6,744 bases of DNA from an uncultured Collinsella sp. GTDB taxonomy: Bacteria > Actinomycetota > Coriobacteriia > Coriobacteriales > Coriobacteriaceae. Shown here in pieces: positions 1 to 5,354 of this stretch. How positions within the stretch are numbered: the first letter of the stretch is position 1; each line of letters opens with the position of its first letter. The translations under genes and the position numbers were made by a program. Location: the NCBI GenBank assembly GCA_900552995.1, contig USBX01000047.1:1-6744 (forward strand), in the 5' to 3' direction. The notes beneath the pieces were generated by a model. The model saw nothing but the letters and a program-made list of their open reading frames with translations. It ran no database searches and was not told the DNA's origin.

Positions 1-47
1 GAGATTAGCGAGTGTCTCGTGGGCTCGGAGATGTGTATAAGAGACAG
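1..47 (+). other. Illumina Nextera adapter contamination (P7 tail, i7 index, Read 2/Tn5 mosaic end)
   Basis: Bases 1-5 (GAGAT) match the 3' end of the P7 oligo. Bases 6-13 (TAGCGAGT) sit exactly where the 8-base i7 index belongs and match, from memory, Nextera XT index N716. Bases 14-47 match the 34-base Nextera Read 2 transposase adapter, whose last 19 bases (29-47, ending in AAGAGACAG) are the Tn5 mosaic end. This is untrimmed library sequence, not genome. It opens a false reading frame fused to clpC that begins MSRGLGDVYKRQ. On the other strand it yields an artefact peptide containing LLYTSPSPRD. Genomic sequence begins at base 48. Confidence 0.98.
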
Positions 48-779
48 GTGCTGTTCGACGAGATCGAGAAGGCGCACCCCGACATCTTCAACATTTTGTT
101 GCAGGTGCTGGAGGAGGGCCGCCTGACCGATAGCCAGGGCAAGACGGTCGACTTCCGCAATACCGTGATCATCATGACGTCCAACGTGGGCGCCCGCGAG
201 ATCGCGCAGGATGCGAGCGTCGGTTTTGGCACCACCGGTGAGCAGGGTCTCACGTCGAGCGAGATCCGCGGCCGTGCGATGGGCGAGCTCAAGCGCCTGT
301 TCCGCCCCGAGCTGCTCAACCGTATCGATGACATCGTGGTGTTCCAGAAGCTCTCGGGCGAGAATCTCACCAAGATTGCGCACCTGCTGGTGGACGATCT
401 GCGTCAGCGTTTGATTGCCAACGGCATGAACATCAAGCTCACCGATGCGGCCTATGACAAGATCGTGGCCGAGGGCACCGACCTCACCAACGGTGCGCGT
501 CCGCTGCGCCGCGCCATTCAAAAGCTCATCGAGGACCCGCTGTCCGAGGAGCTCCTGGCCGGCGAGTGGGGCGAGGGCGATACCGTCCTGTGCGACGTGG
601 CCGATGGCAAGTTTGTCTTTAGCCACGGCACGGGCGAGATCCCGGCACCGCGTCAGGCGGGCACGCTCGGTGGCGATACCGCCCCGGCGGCACCGCACAC
701 CGGCAACGCCGCGCCCGTGAGCGGCGGCGTGACCTCGGGCCCCGGCGGCATGATGCAAGCCGGTTCTGGCGCGCTGTAG
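48..779 (+). CDS. clpC: ClpC-type AAA+ unfoldase, C-terminal part (5' truncated by contig end)
   Basis: This is the last 243 residues of a Clp/Hsp100 ATPase. The family forms hexamers in the cytosol that unfold substrates and thread them into the ClpP peptidase. The fragment starts inside the second AAA+ domain. Visible motifs, numbered from base 48: Walker B VLFDEIEKAH (residues 1-10, with Asp4 and Glu5), sensor 1 TSNVG (44-48), arginine-finger segment FRPELLNRID (85-94) and sensor 2 GARPLRR (149-155). The small C-terminal lid domain follows to about residue 190. The last ~50 residues are low-complexity Gly/Pro/Ala-rich, ending in GGMMQAGSGAL. The N domain, first AAA+ domain, middle domain and Walker A of D2, about 600 residues, lie off the contig. 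An upstream ATG at base 12 lies in adapter and is not a start. ClpC is preferred over ClpB from motif style and neighbourhood, but the diagnostic N-terminal half is missing. The stop is TAG, followed by a terminator. Confidence 0.93.
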   Translation: MLFDEIEKAHPDIFNILLQVLEEGRLTDSQGKTVDFRNTVIIMTSNVGAREIAQDASVGFGTTGEQGLTSSEIRGRAMGELKRLFRPELLNRIDDIVVFQKLSGENLTKIAHLLVDDLRQRLIANGMNIKLTDAAYDKIVAEGTDLTNGARPLRRAIQKLIEDPLSEELLAGEWGEGDTVLCDVADGKFVFSHGTGEIPAPRQAGTLGGDTAPAAPHTGNAAPVSGGVTSGPGGMMQAGSGAL

Positions 780-802
780 GGCGTAACAAAACCTTGTGTC
801 CA

Positions 803-833
803 CGAGGGCGTTCCAAAGGAGCGCCCTTTTTCT
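803..833 (+). terminator. Intrinsic terminator of clpC
   Basis: AGGGCGTTCC (805-814) pairs with GGAGCGCCCT (818-827) as a 10-bp stem with one G-U pair and an AAA loop. The T run 827-831 follows. It lies 25 bases after the clpC stop, so clpC is the last gene of its transcript and pepD needs its own promoter. Confidence 0.92.
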
Positions 834-893
834 GTTGGAAAGCCCCCTTCGTTCAAAGTAGGGCTCATTAAACATATCAATGGCGTATGCATA

Positions 894-1020
894 AACGTTG
901 ATCAAGCGTTGAGGTTGGTTGAAGGGTCCAACGTCCCTTCGGCGCGGCCCGTCTAACCTGCTTTATCTTAATAAAGTGGCGTCTTCCCGCCGTTAGCCGA
1001 TGATGCAAGGGCGCTCGGCG
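894..1020 (+). other. Hairpin-rich intergenic region upstream of pepD (possible structured RNA or operator region)
   Basis: The 270 bases between the clpC terminator and pepD hold no convincing gene. Several compact structures occur in a row. AACG-TTGATCAA-g-CGTT (894-910) is a palindrome broken by one extra G. AGGTTGG (912-918) can pair with CTAACCT (953-959, one G-U), enclosing the perfect hairpin GAAGGG/CCCTTC (921-926, 935-940). CTTTAT-CTTA-ATAAAG (961-976) is a perfect hairpin. GGCG/CGCC (978-981, 988-991) and GCCGA/TCGGC (996-1000, 1015-1019) follow. The arrangement resembles a cis-acting leader, but I cannot match it to any riboswitch or T-box consensus I know. It could equally be an orphan small RNA or chance pairing in GC-rich DNA. 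Confidence 0.35.
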
Positions 1021-1031
1021 TTTTCGACTGG

Positions 1032-1060
1032 TTTATGCACGCAAAGTCTGGGAATATACA
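1032..1060 (+). promoter_or_regulatory. Candidate sigma70-type promoter for pepD
   Basis: A TATACA hexamer at 1055-1060 (4 of 6 matches to TATAAT) lies 17 bases downstream of TTTATG at 1032-1037 (3 of 6 to TTGACA). Transcription would start near 1067 and leave a leader of about 38 bases. The -35 is weak. If this promoter is right, the hairpin-rich block before it is not part of the pepD mRNA. Confidence 0.3.
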
Positions 1061-1093
1061 AGGCGCATGTCTTACTGTCTAACCAGTTGCGCC

Positions 1094-1100
1094 AAGGAGG
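1094..1100 (+). promoter_or_regulatory. Shine-Dalgarno of pepD, decides the start
   Basis: AAGGAGG ends four bases before ATG 1105. No comparable site precedes the in-frame ATG at 1000, so the 35-residue upstream extension is rejected. Confidence 0.9.
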
Positions 1101-1104
1101 CACC

Positions 1105-2562
1105 ATGGATTACAAGATCACCGGCTACGAGCCCGCCCAGCTGTTCCATTTCTTTGAGGAGGTCAGCGCGATCCCCCGTGGGTCTGGCAACGAGAAGGGC
1201 ATCAGCGATTTCCTGGTTGCGTTTGCCAAGGAGCGCGGCCTCGATGTGTACCAGGACGAGGTCTACAACGTCATCATTCGCAAGCCCGCTTCTGCCGGCG
1301 CCGAGAACGCCCCGACCGTGATGCTGCAGGGCCACATCGATATGGTGTGCGACAAGTTGGGCTCTGTTGAGCACGACTTTACGACCGACGGTATCGACCT
1401 GGTCGTCAAGGACGGCGTCCTCACCGCTAACGGCACCACCCTGGGCGCCGACAACGGTATCGCCGTCGCTCTGATGCTCACTGTTCTCGATGACGATTCG
1501 ATCGTTCACCCCGCCCTCGAGTGCGTATTCACCACCGACGAGGAGACTGGCCTGGTCGGCGCCGAGACGCTCGACAAGTCCCAGATTAGCGCCCGCACCA
1601 TGATTAACCTTGACTCCGAGGAAGAGGGCGTTGCCACCGTCAGCTGCGCCGGCGGCGTCGTTGTTACCTACACCTGCCCCATCGTGCGCGAGCACAAGAC
1701 CGGCAGCACCCTCACGCTCGACATCTCCGGCCTACTGGGTGGTCATTCCGGCAACGATATCAACCTGGAGCGCGGCAACGGCAACCTCATCATGGCCCGC
1801 ATCATCGACCGCCTGATGGTCGCCGGCGAGCCCGCCATCGTTAGCTTTAACGGCGGCACTAAGGACAACGCCATCAACCGTGAGTGCAAGGCCGAGCTGG
1901 TTTACGCCGACCACGCTGCCGCCGAGGCCGCGGCCCAGATCGCAAAGGGCATCATCGCCGACGTCACTGCCGAGCTCGAGGTCTTCGACCCCGGCTTTAC
2001 CTGCACCGTCGAGATTGCCGACGACGCCGAGGTCGAGGCCATGGATCAGAAGTCCGCGCTTGCCCTCATCCGCGCCCTGCGTCTTGCCCCTAACGGCGTG
2101 ATTCGCCGCAACGTCGCCACCGACGGCTCCGTCGAGGTTTCCTCCAACATCGGTGTGGTCGCCACTTCCGACGACCAGGTCAAGATCATGCTGTCCCCGC
2201 GCTCCTCGATCACCTCGCTGCAGAACGAGTTCAAGGACCGCCTGCAGACGCTGGCCGATGTCCTGGGCTTCGACGCCAAGTTCGAGTTCGAGTATCCCGG
2301 CTGGAGCTATGCCGAGCATTCGCCGGTCCGCGACGTTTTTGTCGAGAGCTATCGCGAGCTCTTTGGCTCCGAGCTGCGCATCGAGTCCATTCACGCCGGC
2401 CTTGAGTGCGGCCTGTTTGCCGAGGCCCTGCACGGCCTGGACGCCATCGCCGTGGGCCCGACGCTCTCCGATGTCCACACCCCGGACGAGAGCATGGAGC
2501 TCGCTTCTGCCGAGCGCTTCTACGAGCTGCTCATCGACGTCCTCAAGCGCCTTGCCGCGTAA
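1105..2562 (+). CDS. pepD: PepD, cytosolic Xaa-His dipeptidase (peptidase family M20C)
   Basis: The product is a 485-residue di-zinc aminopeptidase-like enzyme that hydrolyses dipeptides, classically Xaa-His (carnosinase type), in peptide nutrient recycling. Length equals that of E. coli PepD (485). M20 metal and catalytic residues are all present: H77 and D79 in GHIDM, D116 in GADNG, the Glu pair E146/E147 in TDEETG (catalytic Glu plus ligand), D170 in NLDSEEEG, and C-terminal H458 in DVHTPDE. The lid-domain motif GGHSGNDI carries H214, and HAGLECGLF spans 430-438. The N-terminal segment YEPAQLFHFFEEVSAIPRGSGNE is typical of the family. No signal peptide is visible. The start at 1105 is set by a strong Shine-Dalgarno and by N-terminal fit. 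The gene is monocistronic between two terminators and convergent with hipA. The substrate range within M20C is not readable from sequence. Confidence 0.96.
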   Translation: MDYKITGYEPAQLFHFFEEVSAIPRGSGNEKGISDFLVAFAKERGLDVYQDEVYNVIIRKPASAGAENAPTVMLQGHIDMVCDKLGSVEHDFTTDGIDLVVKDGVLTANGTTLGADNGIAVALMLTVLDDDSIVHPALECVFTTDEETGLVGAETLDKSQISARTMINLDSEEEGVATVSCAGGVVVTYTCPIVREHKTGSTLTLDISGLLGGHSGNDINLERGNGNLIMARIIDRLMVAGEPAIVSFNGGTKDNAINRECKAELVYADHAAAEAAAQIAKGIIADVTAELEVFDPGFTCTVEIADDAEVEAMDQKSALALIRALRLAPNGVIRRNVATDGSVEVSSNIGVVATSDDQVKIMLSPRSSITSLQNEFKDRLQTLADVLGFDAKFEFEYPGWSYAEHSPVRDVFVESYRELFGSELRIESIHAGLECGLFAEALHGLDAIAVGPTLSDVHTPDESMELASAERFYELLIDVLKRLAA

Positions 2563-2568
2563 GGGTCG

Positions 2569-2599
2569 CGCTAGCAGCAGTTCGAGCCACGTGCTAGCG
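2569..2599. repeat. Inverted repeat just after the pepD stop
   Basis: CGCTAGCA (2569-2576) and TGCTAGCG (2592-2599) are perfect 8-base inverted arms around a 15-base loop, six bases after the pepD stop. No T run follows, so it is not a terminator by itself. It may act as an mRNA 3'-end stabiliser or a pause hairpin ahead of the real terminator. Confidence 0.5.
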
Positions 2600-2617
2600 G
2601 ATTGCAAATGACATTAT

Positions 2618-2665
2618 GAGAGGGGGCATCTGAGCTTTTGCGACGGGTGCCCCCTCTCTTCTTTT
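2618..2665 (+). terminator. Intrinsic terminator of pepD, between convergent genes
   Basis: GAGAGGGGGCA (2618-2628) pairs perfectly with TGCCCCCTCTC (2648-2658), 11 bp around a 19-base loop, followed by TTCTTTT (2659-2665). Read on the minus strand the same stem follows the hipA stop by about 30 bases but is trailed by ATAATG rather than a T run. It may therefore terminate hipBA only weakly. Confidence 0.93.
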
Positions 2666-2689
2666 AAGAAATGGGAAATTGATTGGCGT

Positions 2690-3994
2690 CTAGCCCATAT
2701 CCGCCTTGATGAGGTCGAGGGTGCGCTGGCAGTTTTCGCGGACGGGGCCGAGCATGTGCTCGCGCAGGTCCGCCATGCCGGGCAGGTCGGCGTATTCGTC
2801 CATGATCTCTTCCATGCAAATGGGCACCTCGTAGGCGAGGTCCATCATGGTCGCAAAGCAAAACTTCTCGGATAGCCCGGCATCGGTAAGCGCCGCCTCC
2901 AGCGCGGGGTCGCCCATACCGTGGTATCGGCGGATAGCGCCTGGACCGATGCGCCCCACTCGATTTTCGCCGCCAACGCTCATGGCAAGGCGCGCCCGGC
3001 GGCGCATACGCTCGTACGCCAAGCCCGATGCGACATCGTACATGGGTGCGAGCGCTGCGTTTGTGCCTTTGCCTAGGATGAGCGAGTAGTTTTTAGCGTG
3101 TGCGTCAGGCGCTCCGATAATGGCGTTATAGAACAACATATAGGTAAAAAGCACAAGATTCATGTGGTGGGGGGCTGTGTTAATCAGTCGTTCTTGGATG
3201 TCTCGTGTGGTTGGTCCTCCGTCGGCGGTGTATTTCTGGCTTGGCAATACACCGAGCGCCTGGCAAAAGTCCTCCTGATGCAGCCTTTCGATATTTCCGC
3301 TGCTATTGACCATTCTGTCGTACCGTTCAACGACGAGCGCGGCTTCGTCTTCAAATGTGCAATAGGAGACGTTGGCAGTTGGAATGCCAACACGCCGAGC
3401 CGTTTTCATGCAGACGAATTCGTTTAAGGCCTGATGTTTGAACCCAACGACACCATTTTTGAAGATATGGGTAGTGGGGGATGACCCTAGACATTCGCAC
3501 CATTGGCCATCATGCCAAGCTAGTGCAAATTTGCCTTGGTTGCCGCCTAGGGACCAGCTTTCGTTGGAGCCCATCCATGTCTCTCTTTCGTCATCGCGAA
3601 TTGCTTTGAGCTTGTGAGCGATTTGAGAATTGGTAAGCGGGCGGTATGCCGAGACCCTGCCGCGGGCGGCGCCTAATTGATCGGTTCGACAAAACTGAAC
3701 GGCCCCTGCGCAGTCAAGACCGATATGGCACAAGAGGGCGACGGGGTTGTTGGATGCAACGTCATACTCGGCGGCAATAGCGCGACGCTGCTCTTGACTG
3801 TCGGGCAAAAGGCCAAATAGGAACGGGCGGACGATGTTATGGCCATACGTGCGATTGGAAAGCGGCATTGTTAGCGATAGCGGTGCTCCGCGATAGGTTG
3901 GGGCGTATACAAAGCTGCAGAGTCCATGCTCGTCTTGCCGGAGAGTGCCTGCGATTTCGCCACAAATGAGGGTTGCAAGCTCCATCTCTGCCAT
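2690..3994 (-). CDS. hipA: HipA-family serine/threonine kinase toxin
   Basis: The product has 434 residues; E. coli HipA has 440. HipA phosphorylates glutamyl-tRNA synthetase, which stalls translation and induces persistence, and HipB neutralises it. The N-terminal HipA domain (about 1-105) is followed by the PI3/4-kinase-like catalytic domain. Visible: the ESWSLGGNQGKF loop with S148 (matching autophosphorylated Ser150 of E. coli), ATP-contacting K179 in HIFKN, VVERYDR (221-227), catalytic D297 and metal ligand N302 in DAHAKN, and D320 in APMYDV. Each catalytic residue is offset by exactly 12 from D309, N314 and D332 of E. coli, so the kinase looks intact. The ATG directly follows the hipB stop (TAAATG). 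An AAGG 11 bases upstream is a weak ribosome site, and ATG at codon 4 is an alternative start. The N-terminal two thirds is poorer in GC than the neighbours. The target here is inferred, since HipA relatives differ in substrate. Confidence 0.93.
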   Translation of the reverse strand: MAEMELATLICGEIAGTLRQDEHGLCSFVYAPTYRGAPLSLTMPLSNRTYGHNIVRPFLFGLLPDSQEQRRAIAAEYDVASNNPVALLCHIGLDCAGAVQFCRTDQLGAARGRVSAYRPLTNSQIAHKLKAIRDDERETWMGSNESWSLGGNQGKFALAWHDGQWCECLGSSPTTHIFKNGVVGFKHQALNEFVCMKTARRVGIPTANVSYCTFEDEAALVVERYDRMVNSSGNIERLHQEDFCQALGVLPSQKYTADGGPTTRDIQERLINTAPHHMNLVLFTYMLFYNAIIGAPDAHAKNYSLILGKGTNAALAPMYDVASGLAYERMRRRARLAMSVGGENRVGRIGPGAIRRYHGMGDPALEAALTDAGLSEKFCFATMMDLAYEVPICMEEIMDEYADLPGMADLREHMLGPVRENCQRTLDLIKADMG

Positions 3995-4426
3995 TTATTT
4001 CACAACCTTACAGCCAAAGGAGAGGTCTGAAGTGCCGGAAAGGCCTTGCTCGGCTGCGATTTGGGCCAGCAGGGCACCATAGGAAGATGGCGTTCCTTGT
4101 CGGGCGGGTCGTCTGCCTACGCTTGGCTTTGGCAGGGCATTCGAGTTCGCGATAGGGAGGTCCGCTATCGTCGTCGGATGTTCGGAGGGCGATGCGATGG
4201 AGTCGTTATCGCTTTGCGCAAAGAGACCTATGTCGAGTGCGTTAAAGACGGTCAGTAACTTGTCGAGCCGAATACCCGTGGCGTCTCCTAGCTCGAGCGA
4301 TGCGAGCAGGCGCTCCGAAACGCCGGCTTTTTTAGCGAGGGCCGCACGGGTGATTTCCTGCGACTCGCGTGCCTGACGCACATAGATGCCAGCTTGGCGT
4401 GGTGTGGTGATGGGAAGGGTATCCAT
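3995..4426 (-). CDS. hipB: HipB-family Xre-type antitoxin and autorepressor with long C-terminal tail
   Basis: The product has 143 residues from ATG 4426. Residues about 13-68 form a Cro/C1-type helix-turn-helix (YVRQARESQEITRAALAKKAGVSERLLASLELG), closely patterned on HipB. HipB dimers bind their own promoter and hold HipA in an inactive DNA-bound complex. E. coli HipB has 88 residues. Here about 70 extra residues follow the DNA-binding domain: a Ser/Pro/Ala-rich linker, a short predicted helix around SYGALLAQIAAEQGL, and the end SFGCKVVK. I do not recognise this tail. An in-frame ATG at 4441 would add five residues, but GGAG lies six bases before ATG 4426, and the 4441 ATG overlaps an operator half-site with no ribosome site, so 4426 is chosen. 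The gene abuts hipA and is transcribed first, as expected for an antitoxin. Confidence 0.88.
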   Translation of the reverse strand: MDTLPITTPRQAGIYVRQARESQEITRAALAKKAGVSERLLASLELGDATGIRLDKLLTVFNALDIGLFAQSDNDSIASPSEHPTTIADLPIANSNALPKPSVGRRPARQGTPSSYGALLAQIAAEQGLSGTSDLSFGCKVVK

Positions 4427-4440
4427 GGCAATCTCCAACA

Positions 4441-4508
4441 TGCAGACTTTTGCATATCAGTATGACATGCAAAAGTCTGCACGAAAAGGCCTTATGCAAA
4501 ACTCTGCA
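4441..4508. promoter_or_regulatory. Triple operator array of hipBA (TGCA-N6-TGCA at 27-bp spacing)
   Basis: Three 14-bp sites share the form TGCA-N6-TGCA: O1 4441-4454 (TGCAGACTTTTGCA), O2 4468-4481 (TGCAAAAGTCTGCA) and O3 4495-4508 (TGCAAAACTCTGCA). O1 is the exact reverse complement of O2, and the match extends to 15 bp (4441-4455, 4467-4481). O3 differs from O2 at one base. Successive starts are exactly 27 bp apart. O1 and O2 flank the candidate hipB -10, and O3 lies upstream of its -35. Autoregulation through several operators is known for E. coli hipBA, whose site sequence is different (TATCC-N8-GGATA). Assignment to HipB is inferred from position and symmetry. Confidence 0.85.
4459..4487 (-). 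promoter_or_regulatory. Candidate extended -10 promoter of hipBA
   Basis: On the minus strand CATACT (4464-4459) is preceded by TGT (4467-4465), giving an extended -10 element. The -35 position (4487-4482, TTTTCG) is poor, which suits an extended -10. Transcription would start near 4452, inside operator O1, leaving about 26 leader bases including the hipB ribosome site. Operators O1 and O2 would block it when bound. Confidence 0.5.
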
Positions 4509-4549
4509 TGAGACTTCCACGTTGACGTTGAGCTTATGAGAGGCGTTTT

Positions 4550-5128
4550 TTATATCGCGAGGATCCCCAGATGCTCAAGCAGGATCTTAAGGCCGATGAG
4601 GATGAGCACGACGCCACCCACGATGGTGGCGGGTTTTTCGTAGCGCGCGCCAAAGGTGCGGCCGATCGCTACGCCGGCGATGGAGAAGATAAACGTTGTG
4701 ACGCCGATAAGCGATACGGCGGGCACGATGTCGACCGAGAGCGCGGCAAATGAGATGCCCACGGCTAGGGCGTCGATTGAGGTGGCGATGGCGAGGATCA
4801 GGTACTCGCCCAGGTCAATCTTTTCGGCATCCTTGCCGTCGCCTTCATCCTCGTCCTCGGTAAAGGCCTCCCACAGCATTTTGCCGCCAATGAAGGCGAG
4901 CAGGATAAAGGCGATCCAGTGGTCGATGGGGCCGATGATGCCCATAAACTGGCTGCCAAGCGCCCATCCGATCACGGGCATGCCGGCCTGGAAGCCGCCA
5001 AAGAACAGGCCGAGTACCACGGCGACCTTAAGGTTGATCTTCTTCATGCCAAGGCCCTTGCAGATGGAAACGGCAAAGGCGTCCATCGAAAGGCCAATGG
5101 CGAGCAGCACGAGCTCTACGAGTCCCAT
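4550..5128 (-). CDS. mntP: MntP manganese efflux pump
   Basis: The product is a 192-residue inner-membrane protein; E. coli MntP has 188. It exports Mn(II) and protects against manganese overload. Two internal repeats each carry the family signature: GLSMDAFAVSICKG with D16 and ATSIDALAVGISFA with D119, matching the conserved membrane aspartates. Six hydrophobic segments lie at about 2-22, 36-58, 66-88, 108-130, 133-155 and 167-187. An acidic loop (TEDEDEGDGKDAE, 90-102) joins the halves. ATG 5128 has AGGGAG seven bases upstream and a standard MntP N terminus. The gene is divergent from disA and codirectional with hipBA. No terminator hairpin is visible in the 40 bases after its stop, so some read-through into hipB is possible. 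Upstream elements suggest regulated expression. Confidence 0.95.
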   Translation of the reverse strand: MGLVELVLLAIGLSMDAFAVSICKGLGMKKINLKVAVVLGLFFGGFQAGMPVIGWALGSQFMGIIGPIDHWIAFILLAFIGGKMLWEAFTEDEDEGDGKDAEKIDLGEYLILAIATSIDALAVGISFAALSVDIVPAVSLIGVTTFIFSIAGVAIGRTFGARYEKPATIVGGVVLILIGLKILLEHLGILAI

Positions 5129-5134
5129 AGTCTG

Positions 5135-5178
5135 GCTCCCTCTCTGCGGGCAGGCCCGCGTGTACCTCTTGGGGGAGC
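5135..5178 (-). promoter_or_regulatory. Hairpin sequestering the mntP ribosome binding site
   Basis: In the mntP mRNA, GCTCCC (5178-5173) can pair with GGGAGC (5140-5135). The latter is most of the Shine-Dalgarno, seven bases before ATG 5128. Inside the loop sits a second perfect hairpin, GCGGG-CCTG-CCCGC (5159-5146). AGTC (5190-5187) and GACT (5133-5130) could add four further pairs around the base, across an 8-base bulge. A structure of this kind would hold translation low unless opened. I do not find the yybP-ykoY manganese riboswitch core (GGGGAGUAG), so the ligand, if any, is unknown. Confidence 0.45.
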
Positions 5179-5190
5179 AACAAAAAGACT

Positions 5191-5207
5191 AACCTTGACA
5201 CATGGTT
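5191..5207. promoter_or_regulatory. 17-bp dyad upstream of mntP, possible operator
   Basis: The site reads AACC-n-TG-nnn-CA-n-GGTT, with six of eight positions symmetrical in each half. The length and the AACC/GGTT ends loosely recall DtxR/MntR-family metal-regulator boxes (CTAACC half-site at 5189-5194), but the match to any one consensus is partial. It lies between mntP and disA, about 30 bases downstream of the candidate mntP start point. Confidence 0.35.
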
Positions 5208-5243
5208 GATTGGGTAGTCAAAAGAGCCCGTCCCAAATTAGCT

Positions 5244-5272
5244 ATCTTAGCGGTGTTCGCTCATTCTGTAAG
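5244..5272 (-). promoter_or_regulatory. Candidate promoter of mntP
   Basis: On the minus strand CTTACA (5272-5267, 4 of 6 to TTGACA) and TAAGAT (5249-5244, 4 of 6 to TATAAT) are 17 bases apart. Transcription would begin near 5237 and give a leader of about 110 bases containing the dyad and the hairpin. I see no equally good promoter for disA on the other strand. Confidence 0.4.
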
Positions 5273-5342
5273 CATCGGATTTCGCAAGCGCTGCGGGGAC
5301 AAACCGTGAGAAACTATTTAGCGTTTATGGAGCGTATACGAT

Positions 5343-5347
5343 GGGAG
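5343..5347 (+). promoter_or_regulatory. Shine-Dalgarno of disA, supports a TTG start
   Basis: GGGAG lies seven bases before TTG 5355. The nearby ATGs at 5341 and 5350 are out of frame. The disA frame is closed upstream by TAG at 5319 with no ATG or GTG in between. Confidence 0.85.
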
Positions 5348-5354
5348 CGATGCC

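Noticed and set aside
12..47. Apparent ATG start and first 12 codons of the clpC frame
   Set aside because: These codons lie wholly in adapter sequence; the gene is truncated by the contig end.
5..373. Minus-strand ORF of 122 residues
   Set aside because: It is antisense to clpC, and one end is translated adapter.
921..950. T-box leader before pepD
   Set aside because: GAAGGGTCCAAC resembles the antiterminator bulge only loosely. There is no specifier stem and no terminator between it and pepD.
1000..1104. 35-residue N-terminal extension of PepD from ATG 1000
   Set aside because: It lacks a ribosome site and family similarity; AAGGAGG before ATG 1105 and a 485-residue length favour the shorter form.
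1732..2607. 291-residue minus-strand ORF
   Set aside because: It is a shadow of pepD produced by high third-position GC; its composition is Gly/Ala/Val/Asp/Leu-rich without motifs.
3098..3427. 109-residue plus-strand ORF
   Set aside because: It is antisense to hipA, with no ribosome site or recognisable motif.
2690..4426. Tripartite HipBST system
   Set aside because: The toxin has full HipA length including the N-terminal domain, and there are only two genes, so it is a classical bipartite hipBA module.
4427..4441. hipB start at ATG 4441
   Set aside because: It overlaps operator O1, has no ribosome site, and the likely transcript starts about 11 bases before it. ATG 4426 has GGAG at six bases.
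4441..4508. CRISPR-like or mobile-element terminal repeats
   Set aside because: Three short sites, one of them inverted, at 27-bp spacing on a toxin-antitoxin promoter fit operators. There is no array, transposase or target duplication.
5165..5200. yybP-ykoY manganese riboswitch, suggested by GGGGGAGCAAC near mntP
   Set aside because: The match to the GGGGAGUAG core is on the plus strand, away from mntP, and imperfect; the second conserved loop is not found.
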